Below are positions 27,120 through 37,888 of a DNA stretch of 43,802 nucleotides, piece by piece (the first letter of the stretch is position 1; each line of letters opens with the position of its first letter). The DNA comes from Mesotaenium endlicherianum. Lineage: Eukaryota; Streptophyta; Zygnematophyceae; Zygnematales; Mesotaeniaceae. A program made the position numbers and the translations under genes. Location of the stretch: the NCBI GenBank assembly GCA_009602735.1, contig WELA01012279.1, forward strand, positions 264,268 to 308,069. Reading direction: 5' to 3'. The notes beneath the pieces are model-generated. The model was not told the DNA's origin. It searched no databases and saw only the letters and a list, made by a program, of their open reading frames with translations.

Positions 27120-30100
27120 CTATAGAGGACTGACTTCTGCTTCTGGGTGCACGTCTGTGAAGGACAGCCCATCAATAACCATTCTCGTCAAGGCAAGAGG
27201 TGCAACTTCAATAGGAGTCCAATTTGGTCCCTTCATGGGACCCCAATTGATGCTGACATTGCGTAAATATACGTCGTATATCTGGTCCATAAATAGACCG
27301 GACGTGTTGTGACTGACCAGACCTTGGCACCCAGGTCTGTAGTCGTGTAAGCCTCCGCTATGATTCGTCCACCTATTCATGCTCAGACTGACATTGTCGA
27401 AGACAAGATCATGTACCAGGCTCTGTGGATGCCCGGAGACAAAGATGCCGTTCTCGGATACCGCTGTTATGTTCACAAATGTGACGTTGCGGATGGATCC
27501 GAGAGAGCTGCCCAGACTTCTCGGGCAGGCAGTGATGTATATAGGCTCGGCGCGGCCCCACCAGGAGGGGTCATAGTACCGCGTGCTCATCCTTATGTTT
27601 GCAAAATATATGTTGCTTACCGAGCCTGCGCAGCACGCACCAGCAGTGCCGAAGCAAGAACAGAACAAACGAGGCACACGTATGCGCATGCTTAATCAAA
27701 GGCCAAGATTGATCCGAAATGCAAGAGGCCTGCCTCCGCGCACCAGAGCACCACCCAATGACAAATCAGCAAGGAGCAGTAATGCAAATACTTTTTGAGA
27801 TATCTGACACGGGAGGCGGGAGACCGGGATTCCCCAACTCCCAACCCCGAACTCCCCCCCTCCCCATCTCCCCCCCCTGACAAATACTACTCTTCTTTTG
27901 CGACCCCTCTAAGCCCTTCCATGCACCCTACTTGACAGCACGGGTCTATGGCTTAAATATCGTCCGCTCCCATGCCACGTTGCACACATGAACTTTATGA
28001 AGCATACATACTTCATGTCTCAACAAGTGAAAAGTTAGGTGGAAGAGCAGAAAAGGGGGGGGGAGGGAGCAGGGAGGAGGAGCAGAAAGGAGGAGCAAAG
28101 AGGAGGAGCCGGAAGGAGGAGGGGGAGAAGGGAGAAGCAGAGAGAAGCAGAAGAAGAAAGGAGGAGCAGCAGTAAAGAGCAGCAAAGAGGAGCAGAGAGG
28201 ACGGCAAGGAGGAGCAGAGGAGGAGCAGATAGGAAGAGGAGCAGAGACGAGGAGAAGCAGAGAAGAGGAGGAGCAGAGAAGAGGACAAGGAGGAGCAGAG
28301 ATCAGCAGACAGGACTAGGAGGAGAGACGAGGAGGAAGAGCAGGAGGAGGACGCTGAGCGAGAGAGAGAGAGAAGGAACAGAGAGGAGGAGCCGAGACGA
28401 GCAGCAGTGCAGAGCAGGAGGAGCAGAGGGGAGCAGAGGGAGGAGAGTACAAGGAGGAGGAGGAGAAGGAGCAGGAGGAGGAGCAGGAGGAGGAGCTGAC
28501 CCTGATCGCGCAGCTGGATGCCGAGCCCGCGGTGGGCGTCCTCGATCTCGAGCCCCTCAAAGCGCAGGTCCGCAAAGTCGTGCTCGCTGCCGCTGCCGAG
28601 CTTGACGGCGCACGACTTGGTGCGCAGCCAGCTGTTGCGCACGGTCAGGTTGCGCGTGGGCCCTGCAGTGGACTTGGGGCAGATGGCATCGTCGCCCGTG
28701 TCGACGCGCACGCGCTCGACGAGCGTGTCGTTGGAGCCATCAATGTCGATGCCGTCGTTGTTGGGCGTGGTGAAGTTGCCGGTGATGGCGACGCCGCGGA
28801 CGAGCACGCGCGCGCACCGCACGAGGTGGAGGCTGCGCGCTCCGACACGCGTGCGCTTCCCCACGCACGGCATTCACGTTCAGCATTTTATGTCCATAAA
28901 ATGCTCATGCAAATCATATGCATGTTCGTGAACGTGTCATGGTAATTGCATAGTACATATGTACATGCATGCCGCGCTCACACATACACACATATGGGAC
29001 ACATGGCATGGAGGCTCCCCGCTCACACGTCCACACTCAGCAATTACGTTTGCAGTATATCCGTGCATAGTGTATGCAAAGTAAGGTGCCAGCTGTCTTG
29101 ACGCAGCTTCTGCAATGAGGGTCGGCGAGAGGCATCAGACAGCTCCCTCTAGATCCCTCCCACTTACTCGATCTTTTCTACCTGAGAGGAGGAAGCACAA
29201 GCTCTAGCATCTGCAGCGCGCCTGGGAGCAAAGGCAAAAAAGCATCGGGCAGCTCACTCCAGCCAACTCCGGCTCACTCTTCAGCTCTATCAGTTTTTTT
29301 CTGTCCGCCGAAACAGCACAATGAAAAGCCACGGGGGCCCAGCTTCTGCAACGTGGGAAGAGGATGGAGCATCAGATTGACGACACCTGGACGACACCTG
29401 GACGACACCTGGACAAGTCCTGAACGACACCTGGACGGCGCCACCATGACACCTGGAATGTACAGGAGGATGCAGACGACAGGAGGAACATACAATGCGA
29501 CGACACAAATCGGAGACACGGACGACGGGGAGAAGTTTGGGCTTCCAAGCGCGCACCACCAGTAGGCAGGCTCCACCAGGCGGACACCTGTCACCGCCAC
29601 GTCGGTGCAGTCGAGAAAGCCCACGAGGCGCGGGCGGCACTCGTCCCCGCTGCACTGCCCCGTCGTGTTCCAGCTCACCATCATGTTCTTGGCATCGTCC
29701 CAGCGCTCGACAAACTTCTCGCCCTGGCCGTGGATGGTGCCGGCGCCCGTGAGCGCGACACCTGTCGCGTTCTCGGCCAGCAGGGCGTACCAGCGCGCGC
29801 GCTCCGCGGGGTACGTTGACAGCTCGGGACTCGCCAGGAGCGTCGCGTTCGCCTCCAGGTGGAGGGTGACGTGCGAGCGGAGGAACAGCGTGGCTGCGCG
29901 TGTGGCGCGACGACACAGGCATATTATTTTTTTTGCAGTATTAATGCATCGCACTTTTCATGCATTGCATCCTTTATGCATTGTATCCTTCATCGATGCA
30001 TCCTTCGTGTTGGGTATATTCTATGACCCATCCATCATACAGAACATCCAGAACAAGTGAGAGGCAACGCCTGATGCCCGTGTGATGCGACGGCAGAGAG

Positions 30101-31326
30101 ACCCCATGCTCCATGCTTCAATGAATATAAGCCTTAGTCTATGGTTAAAACACATATCTATCCACCAAGTGTAGAGCGCATGGGTTGTGCTACTTCCCCC
30201 CACATTCTGACTTGTTTGTGAGAGCGTACGCGCGCGCTCGCAGTATAATGAGATATACATGTACATATATACTTATATATGGGTATGTATCATATATGTG
30301 TATATATACGTATACCTTACAGGTAATATGTACATAGTCAGGGAGATAGAAGAATTCAGGTGCTTACACAAAACAACAGCAGGGTGCTGCCATTCCTTCT
30401 TCTCCTCTTCCTCTATCCATTTCCTATTTGAACATAAGCTTACGGTACCTAGAAGGAAGGCTACAAACTTTGAGCGATAGGAGACGACGTGACAAGCTAC
30501 TGCAACCAGCAGTTGAGTAGACTCAATCTGACTCAAATTGAACCCAGTTGACTCAAGTTGACCCCAGTTGACTCAAGTTGACTGGAAACGCATCCTGCAG
30601 CAACACCTCTAGTCTCCCCATCATACCTGTTGTACAACACTCCTGCTGCTGAGACCTCCCCAACTCCCCTCCCCCCCACGCAGCACGTGCATAACATGTC
30701 CGCATCATGGTGCCTTCATAACAGCCACACCGCTTCTTTCTACCCGCTTCCATAGTTGTTCCACATTTGCCGACTACGACAACAACTACGTCTCCTCTTC
30801 ACAGAACAGGTCTCTAATAGCTGATGGCAAAGCCATCACATGCATTCCCATTCATGGTTGCCATGGTCTTGACTACTCCATAATTTTGACTACTACATGA
30901 TCTTCACACAACGATTCTTCAAGGGTACTAATAGCACAGCAATTTGTAGTGCTACGAACCATGACAGAAGAGTCAGAGACTTGTTCTTATGATGTGTGAG
31001 GTGCGAGGAGAGGAAGGCATGCCTGTCAGGAATCTTTTGCCACCCGGAATGATTACTGAGCCCCCTCCTCGGTGAGAAGCGCACGCATCAATGGCTGCCT
31101 GGAGAGCTGCAGTGTCGTAAGCTAGGCCATCCCCTCGAGCCCCGAAGTCCATCACGTTCCAGCGCGGACTTCTTTGGCCTTCTAATACACTGGGATAACT
31201 TTCTTCGACATTTTTAAAGTCAACGACGCTTCTTGTCTGGATTGCAACTACGCATGCAACTAGACTGGAGATAGTTATTAGAAGAGCTGCCAGCCATATC
31301 TTGACCTTGTGCTTTGATGGGGTCAT
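27120..31326 (-). CDS. GH28 polygalacturonase-like protein, secreted, four exons
   Basis: GH28 enzymes cleave galacturonan-type pectin with a right-handed beta-helix. Exons: 31023-31326, 29557-29893, 28501-28832, 27120-27625; total 492 residues. Phases 1, 2 and 1 match across the junctions. The N-terminus has a hydrophobic signal or anchor at about residues 9-30 (IWLAALLITISSLVACVVAI), then the usual opening NVMDFGARGDGLAYDTAALQ. Catalytic blocks: PNNDGIDIDGS (family NTD motif, here NND) and DTGDDAICPKS (the DD pair). The canonical GHG His position reads CAVKLGS. Later blocks RGLGIQLRDQG, WWGRAEPIYITACPRSLG and DYRPGCQGLVSH resemble a plant GH28 subgroup of the At3g57790 type, from memory. 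The start at 31326 gives a full signal sequence. Intron 1 uses a GC donor (ACAG|GCATGC); introns 2 and 3 use GT. Confidence 0.92.
28040..28495. repeat. Long polypurine tract in GH28 intron 3
   Basis: About 455 bases on the + strand are almost pure A/G with AGCAG and GGAGGA units (GAGGAGCAGA, AAGGAGGAGC). The gene-sense strand is therefore pyrimidine-rich (CTCCTCTGCT) immediately after the exon 3 donor at 28500. Such mirror-like purine tracts can form triplex (H-DNA). It gives long spurious open frames on both strands. Confidence 0.93.
29380..29455. repeat. 11-bp tandem repeat in GH28 intron 2
   Basis: ACGACACCTGG is repeated head to tail at 29380, 29391 and 29402, and again at 29424, with a degenerate unit between and another partial near 29448. 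It lies close to the donor of exon 2. Confidence 0.92.
30240..30316. repeat. TA-rich low-complexity tract in GH28 intron 1
   Basis: TATATA, TACATA and TATGTA units alternate. No coding or other signal is seen. Confidence 0.8.
30544..30583 (+). promoter_or_regulatory. Four TTGAC (W-box-like) cores at exact 10-bp spacing
   Basis: A 20-bp unit, CCCAGTTGACTCAAGTTGAC, occurs twice head to tail and places TTGAC at 30548, 30558, 30568 and 30578. TTGAC followed by C or T is the core bound by plant WRKY factors. The array is inside GH28 intron 1. The 10-bp phase would put all cores on one face of the helix. It may equally be a chance minisatellite. Confidence 0.4.
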
Positions 31327-31839
31327 GATTCAGCTGCGCTATATATATTCTATGATGCTATTACATTCAGAGTATATGATGCTTATCCCAGCCACTTCCG
31401 ATCATAAACGTCTTGAAGTCATATAGAAGCCTAGCTAACCGGAGCATCAAGATTTGTTAGGGTGCTTCAATTCGCATTTCACCACATATAAGCTTCTTCA
31501 TGCCCTACTTGTACAACTTCACGGTTCTCCTCCCTTCTTTTTCATACAGATGGAGAAGTTACGGCACATCATCCTTTACAAAACATACCCAGCACCATTC
31601 GGAAAATCTGTGCCAAATCACAACTATAGTCGTCACACTACCCGATCCGTCGAAACAATTCTGCGTAATGGAACTTGCTGGAACTTGCTGTCTTTTCGGG
31701 ACTACTTCATTCCATTTTTTCAACCGGTCTTCATTTAACTGGCATGGAATGAGGACAAATGAACGATGATTTATCAGTCACAACAATGAGCGATGTGACA
31801 AAAGAAATAGGTGGTGTCTGGGAGCTCCGGGTAGACAAG
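31327..31839. other. GH28 upstream region
   Basis: This should hold the GH28 promoter (minus strand). A TATATATA-type box lies at about 31338-31350, only about 15-25 bases before the ATG, too close for a usual TATA-to-start distance, so its role is unclear. No other gene is seen. Confidence 0.35.
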
Positions 31840-32139
31840 CTATATTCTTTGGCTGGGGCAGTCCGGGTGGTCAGTGAGAATGTATTCGCGGACATCTGTG
31901 GGCTTTTTGAAGTAACTTTGGTCGTATACATTCTTTAGTTCACACCACCCACTCTTCGGTATACGTGTAAGCATTGTATTGTAGTCGTCTGATGCAGAAA
32001 GTATTGTACTATAAACGTCTGGTGGAGACGAATAAGATTTTCTGCTTGCTGATACCACGGATGGGTGTAACTTGACTATTGCAGCGGTAGCATCATCTGT
32101 TGTGCCATGAACTTGCACAAAAGTGGTTCCAGGAAAGTG
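31840..32139 (-). CDS. Possible small unknown protein, terminal exon
   Basis: An open frame of 99 residues plus TAG begins at a possible acceptor (GCTAG|CAC) and reads FPGTTFVQVHGTTDDATAAI, SPPDVYSTILSASDDYNTML, SGWCELKNVYDQSYFKKPT and ends CPSQRI. Composition is protein-like. A TATAAAG box on the minus strand near 32308-32318 and an ATG at 32297 or 32278 could start the gene, with a short first exon between, but no donor could be settled. The family is not recognised. Confidence 0.3.
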   Translation of the reverse strand, partial: HFPGTTFVQVHGTTDDATAAIVKLHPSVVSASRKSYSSPPDVYSTILSASDDYNTMLTRIPKSGWCELKNVYDQSYFKKPTDVREYILTDHPDCPSQRI

Positions 32140-35100
32140 CTAGCAGGGGGATCAGGGCCTGGAGAAGATAGGAAAAGGTGGCAAGAAAAGCGTGACTTTG
32201 CAGGTGAAGACCAAATGGGGTGCAAACGTCACCCGTGCGGCCGTCATTGCCTGCGTCTTGTAAGGTATTTCTTGACATAATTTGGTGTGGAGCATTGAAG
32301 CAAGCTTTATATACTTTAAGCTTCAGGTCGAAGCGGCAAGGCTCACTTTCAAAGTAGAGTGATGTAGTTTGTTATAAGTCCCCCCATGACAAATTGATTG
32401 TACAACATCCATATCTGTAGTGAGATGCACCTGCTCCATCTTTGACATAGCAAATGGCCCTGGTTTAAAAGCAAGGGGATTAGAGGCAGCATCCGTAGTT
32501 ACTTCCAGAAGGCAGCTTGTTCAAGGCCTTTTTTAGAGAGCACCTGCGTTTGATGCAGTGAACACCAGCTAACTTATACTTTGCTTCGTTCTCTTTCAAT
32601 GGCGTAGTGCTTCCAGGAGGTATATTGCATTATTGTCCTCTTGATATGCAGCGGCTTTCTTGAATTTCTCGTCTGAGTCATTAATTATAATGCTCACGTT
32701 GGCTTCAACAGCAGATTGAGCATATGCTGTAGTGCATTGAGTAGTATACAATTGTTCAGGAGCACAAGTTTAAGTCACAAAATATTCCTCGTCAAGGGAC
32801 CTAGCAGAAGTGTAGGGCATATGACAAGCCCGTAAATATATTCAGATAAAATGGGAAAATCTTATAAAATTAACTGCATCAAGGGCCCTACAATAAGCTT
32901 GTGAAGGTGGTTAGTCCTTGGCGCTAGACAAAGAAACTATGGGGGAAACAGTTTCATGCAGCACATGCATACTATCCGTTTCAACGCCACCCTCCGAGAA
33001 AACCTGACGTCTATATTACAGCCGCTCCACTCCAAGTCAAATCCTGATGTGGCCCCTTCTTGTAGCAAGTCGGCACCAAGCGGGCTTGCGAAGGCAAGTG
33101 TTGTGCTTCAGTTCTCGTATTGTTCCTTTTTTTCCCCTTATGGGAACAAGAAGCCTTGTTATGGATGGATGTCTGACAAGGAGACCATCTGCACTACTTT
33201 GATGCAACAAAAGGTACAACACATTCAACACCTAGTGAGAACATCCACAAATTGGTGAGTGCATGACACATGATGAAGTATGTGTTTTAACCTCACCCTC
33301 CCTTCTCCTGCCTTTCCCCCCTTCCCTCTTCCCCCCTCCCTCACTTTCCTTATCCCACCTGCCCCTTTCCCTCCCTTCCTCGCCTCCTTATGTTTTCCCC
33401 TTGCCCCTGCCACCCCAATCTGCCCTGTTCCACCTTCCTCCCCCTCTCCCCTCCCCCTCCCTTCCCACCTCAAATTTCCACCCCCTTCCCCACTTTAACC
33501 GTTCCACGCCCTCACCCCTCCATCTCCCTCACCCCTTCCTCAAGACGCACATATCCATCACTATGCTGTTACGCACTGTTAAATACTGAAGCTTCAGAAA
33601 GGGTCGGGGTGTAATAGCTTATCTGGCCACTAAATATCTTGGTGCTTGCTGTTCAGGACAGCATATGAAGAGGACAATGAGAGTGACAGCTGAAGGCTTG
33701 ACCATTGCCTACATGACAAGTCAGTGGGATAACTTCTGTAAGACCAAAAGAACAAGAAATCCATGTTGTATGTAAATGTGGCAGGAGCAATAGCTTATGG
33801 AGACAAGTGGCCTTTGATTGTTTTAGCGGGCCTTTATGGCAGGAGTACTCAAGGTCAAGACATAGTGAAGGGGGAACCAAAGAAGGCTCCCCATTAAAAT
33901 TGTATTTTGCAAAGCAGGTGTATCTCATGTACTTCGATAGCAAAATTTGAAGAAAGCATTGACTGCATGCTCCCAGATTCATAACCTCATAGCTCTTGCA
34001 TGCATAGTAATATCGCTCTCCTGTGTCAAGGTTGCAAAAAATGTGCTAGTCCTTTAGCATTTTGCATCGGGTTTACCTCATGCATTATAACCTTGCTTGC
34101 CATTATTGTTTCTCCAAGTTAATGCAATGTGCATTAACCTGGGTTGGGTTGCTTTGGCAAGTGCAAAGTAGACCCCATTTCTGCAGGTACAAACTAAAAG
34201 TTATGAATTTGTGGATTGGTACCAAACCTATGTCTCCACTTAATTTTCTAATCTGACATGTGCGTCCACCTTTATTTTTTGAAAACTGACTTTTCATGAC
34301 AACTGACAAGGTTTAAAGCATCTCAAATATGTACTAGCAACAAACTAGGCAAAGTAGATTCAAGCTAGGCAAAGTTGATACATTGTTGCAACAGAGTTAT
34401 AAAGCCCATGAGTGCTTCATGCAGAGCTACATGACTTCACATGATGTTATCTCATAAATTGAATGATTCCTCATAGAAGCAGCATTACATGAACAAAGTC
34501 ACCATATCCCGACGTGATTGAAAATTGGCAATAAGCATCCGTAAGATATGGCGGTAGCGAATAGAGTCTCGATTTTTTATTGCTAGTAGATATTGCATCG
34601 TTTTGTGACAAACTTTGTCGTACAATGGAATATTTGTATACATTCATATGCTATTAATCTTAGGTGACTGCCTTCCAGTCAATGCACTATTTAAAATTCT
34701 ACTTTTTATTTAACAATGCATATGGTCATACTTTGTTCGCATGCGTCGGTGAGAGCAATAATCACATGATATTCCTTCATATTTTCTCTGTTTTATTCCA
34801 TTGAAGGTGCCTTCATATTCATGCCAACGACTCTTTATATTTTTCCCCTGACACTGGCTCGAGAGGTTGCAATTCGAGAAGACATTCAAGAATGAAGTTG
34901 GATTGCTCCTAGGTATAAGTACTCAACTTCTTTCCTAAGATTTGCGATCATGTCGAAGAAGTAAATTTCTCCAAGAAGAACATATATTGGCATCAATTTC
35001 GCAAGTTTAGCCATTATTGCAGCCAATAGTTCCCACCACGCAGTTTCCTGTTTACTGACATAAGGGGCAACACCCAGCTCCACCCCCTCCACCCAGCCTC

Positions 35101-36190
35101 CACCCAGCTTCACGTTGCTTCACTTTATCTGGCCAAATCTGCCTCTCTGTACTGCACTTTATCCACCTTGGCAGTGCTGACTTGGACCTGTAAGCGTGCT
35201 AAGGCAGTGTAAGGCAGCCCAAAAACGTTGGAGTATGTCAGAAAGACGGGGAAATGCACAGGATTGCGGGAACAGCTCGGGATAGCAGTGCCTCGTCAGC
35301 TTTGACCGCTAGGTCAGACTCATCGCTTGCTCGTGCCTCAGTCTTTCTGCGCCAATATGCAGCCGGTTCACAGGTCAGCATTCGTGTAAAAGCAAGACAA
35401 TCTTTGCCGACTACTGTCAATTGCTATGAATGGTTGGATTAAGATATCTTGACATATCGCACGGTCAGTCATGCATTAGTTCTGGTGGAACCTGACGCCC
35501 GTGCCGAAACTAACACTTGTTCTGACGCTGCATGTTGGACACTGGACACTGGACTGCACTGAACTGGACGAGGAAGGCACTACAAGCAGAATTGAGGGGC
35601 GAAGTCTGCCCCTAAAAGTGCACAATAAAGTGCAACGAGAGCCTGCTCTATGTTAGCACACACAAAGCGCTGTTCATGTCGTCTATATAAAAGGCAAGAA
35701 AAGGCATTAACCTAATTGTACAGTTGGATTCGCTCGTAGACATAAAAGTGCATTGAAAGGTCATTACCCAGGCTTGACTTCATATACAGTTCTTTCTAGT
35801 AGTGCGCTTCAACAGGCGCCCAGCTGTTGGTGATTAATCTCTCTTCTTCTGTGAGACTATCACCAGAGGCATTCCGAAGAAGTTCATCAGGTCAGTTTCT
35901 AACAGCTGGCTCTCTTTATTCCCAGCAATTGCGGTGCTGCCTTGAGTACTGTCACCACAAAGCAGACATAACCCGCCTGTAGCTTCCTTGCGGTTTACGA
36001 ATGTCAGACTTCACTTGATTTTGTCAGCTTATACCTCTCTGGCATTAACACCCATCATCTAACAGTCGATGATCTCATGGGTCTTTGGACTCAATCTGTC
36101 TTTCAAAACATAGGATTAATAATTACATTGAGCAGAGTGAGACTGCTACTTATACTTGCTTGGACAAATTTTGCAGCACACAAAACTACC
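32140..36190. other. Gene-poor region
   Basis: About 4 kb with no supported gene. It contains a pyrimidine-rich tract at 33290-33540 (runs of CCTTCCC and CCCTCC on the + strand), AT-rich sequence at 34000-34900, and short open frames (for example 32956-33258 on + and 34886-35113 on -) with no recognisable motif. Part of it may be decayed repeats or long UTR/promoter of flanking genes. Confidence 0.45.
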
Positions 36191-37888
36191 ATGGGTTCCC
36201 TGATGGCTGGATGGTCGACGGCAGAGTCTCCTAAGAAAGGTAAGGTTGTCCTTTGCCCTTTGTCTCAAATCACACCTGCTTTCTGCAGGTTCTAAGATTT
36301 GAATACGTGGACTAGTCAAACAGCCGTACAGCTCCACCGGATCAATGAAGGGGGTGGGGAAGATGCATCAAAGGCTAATACTTTTTTTTGTTTGGATGTC
36401 GTTCTTGCCTGTCTGACAAAACAATTTATTTCAGTATTGCACTGATTGCTGTATCTCTTCCATGTGCTGCTTGAAACTGCACCGCATGCTCTGGTTCAGA
36501 GCGTAGTATGTGTGCGTGTGTGAGTGTGTGTGTGTGTGTGCGTGTGTGTGTGAGTGGTGTGTGCGCTTGCATATGCGTGTGCCTGTGTATGTGTAGATGT
36601 CTATATATTGCTGCAGTGTCTATTCATGCGTGTGCCGGTATTTCTTGCATTGTTGATCATTTACTGGTTGTATTGATGATTCGACATCTGATCGGCGTCC
36701 TGCGCCAATACTTCTGAAGTGCTGCTAGCGCACATGATAGAGCCCAAACCAAGCTGGAGTTGATGTTGGCCACTGACAATGATCACCGAGTCTGTTTGTG
36801 TGCGTGGCTCTGTTGATACGGCAGGGTTGGGGCGGTCAAAGTCGTTCACAAAGGACGAGATTGAGCACTTCTGGAAGACACGCCAGCTGGCGCAAGAGGA
36901 GCACCTGCGGTACATTGAGCAGGAGCGGCGGTCGAGCATCGATGAAGGGGTATATGCAGTTCTAGCCACCTTGGGGCTTGATCCAACTCATGAAGCAGGG
37001 GCTACACCTGATCTTTGCTGATTACTTCTTGAGGCGTACGTTCTCCACTGATCAATTTTGAGGCATCATGTTCATTCAAAAGAATTGGGACTTCATCTTC
37101 ATTGATGATGCTCGAGGCAAACCTGCGCTGAGAGCCTTTTCTGTAGGTTCCCACCTCAAACGTGTTGATGTGTTAAGGATTGCAGACAAGGTGACAGATG
37201 TCTGTGTGACGGGTGTTTGCGACAGGTGGAGGCAACGGCAGCAGCAGCAGTTGCTGTGGCGGGCAGCCACCCGTTTCCGAAGGACTTTCCTGATGATCTG
37301 ACAGATGCGGAGAAGAAGGCAATTGTGCGCGACTGGTGAGTGGCGACAGTTGTTGACTAAGCACCCCTGTCAGAGTCGTCTGGTTGATGTTACTTTACGA
37401 ACTACAGAATAAAACATAAGGCATGACTTGCTGGTTATGAAGTTCAAATATATATACGCATGATTACATCACCCATGCATACGTGTGGTTACACCCGATA
37501 GAGAGTGAGGGTTAGTTGTCCCACACAGGCCTGGAAGCTGTGACATTATTCGCAAGTGATCCTTCTCCGTTGCAGGCGAGTGTCTCTCGTGGAATCTGAG
37601 GTTGAGCCTTGCTGGCCCCTCCTGTTGCATGTGCGTGGTTGAGGAGTCCTTGCGCCTCTTTTGAGCACTCTTGACACCACCCTAATGCTGCCGCTGCTGC
37701 TGCCGTTGCTGCTATCTGATGCGTCAAACAAACGCAGGTGGACCAAGAGCAACTACGCGTGTCTGAACACGCCCCCGGAGGAGGAGTGGAAGCAGGTCAA
37801 GAAGGGCACGTTCACGCCGGAGCAGTTTGTGCTCTCCCCCCGGGGCAACCAACAGCAGCAGCACCACCACCACCAGATTCACGCCTAG
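36191..37888 (+). CDS. Small plant-type protein with MGSLMAGW start, four exons, complete
   Basis: Exons: 36191-36239, 36825-36949, 37226-37335, 37738-37888; phases 1, 0 and 2 agree at every junction and all borders are GT/AG. The product is 144 residues. It begins MGSLMAGWSTAESPKK, has SKSFTKDEIEHFWKTRQLAQ and EEHLRYIEQERRSSIDEG in the middle (helical, charged), an Ala/Val stretch (EATAAAAVAVAGSHPF), then KKAIVRDWWTKSNYACLN followed by TPPEEEWK, and a His/Gln tail ending QIHA. Land plants have an uncharacterised family beginning MGSLMAGW, with a similar KSLTKEEIEAYW helix and a GWWTRSNWAFLNEPP end; this is clearly a relative. Function is unknown to me. No signal peptide or membrane segment is seen, so a soluble cytosolic or nuclear protein is likely. 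Confidence 0.88.
36507..36590. repeat. GT-rich microsatellite in intron 1 of the MGSLMAGW gene
   Basis: TGTGTGCGTGTGTGAG units with clean GT runs lie within the intron 36240-36824. Confidence 0.93.

Noticed and set aside
28013..28605. Glu/Arg-rich + strand protein and poly-Leu/Ser minus strand protein
   Set aside because: Both are translations of the intron 3 polypurine tract of the GH28 gene.
33263..33589. Pro/Leu-rich + strand frame
   Set aside because: It is translation of the pyrimidine-rich tract.
34886..35113. 75-residue minus frame with a hydrophobic stretch
   Set aside because: It is isolated, without splice context, similarity or a promoter; the evidence is too weak to call.
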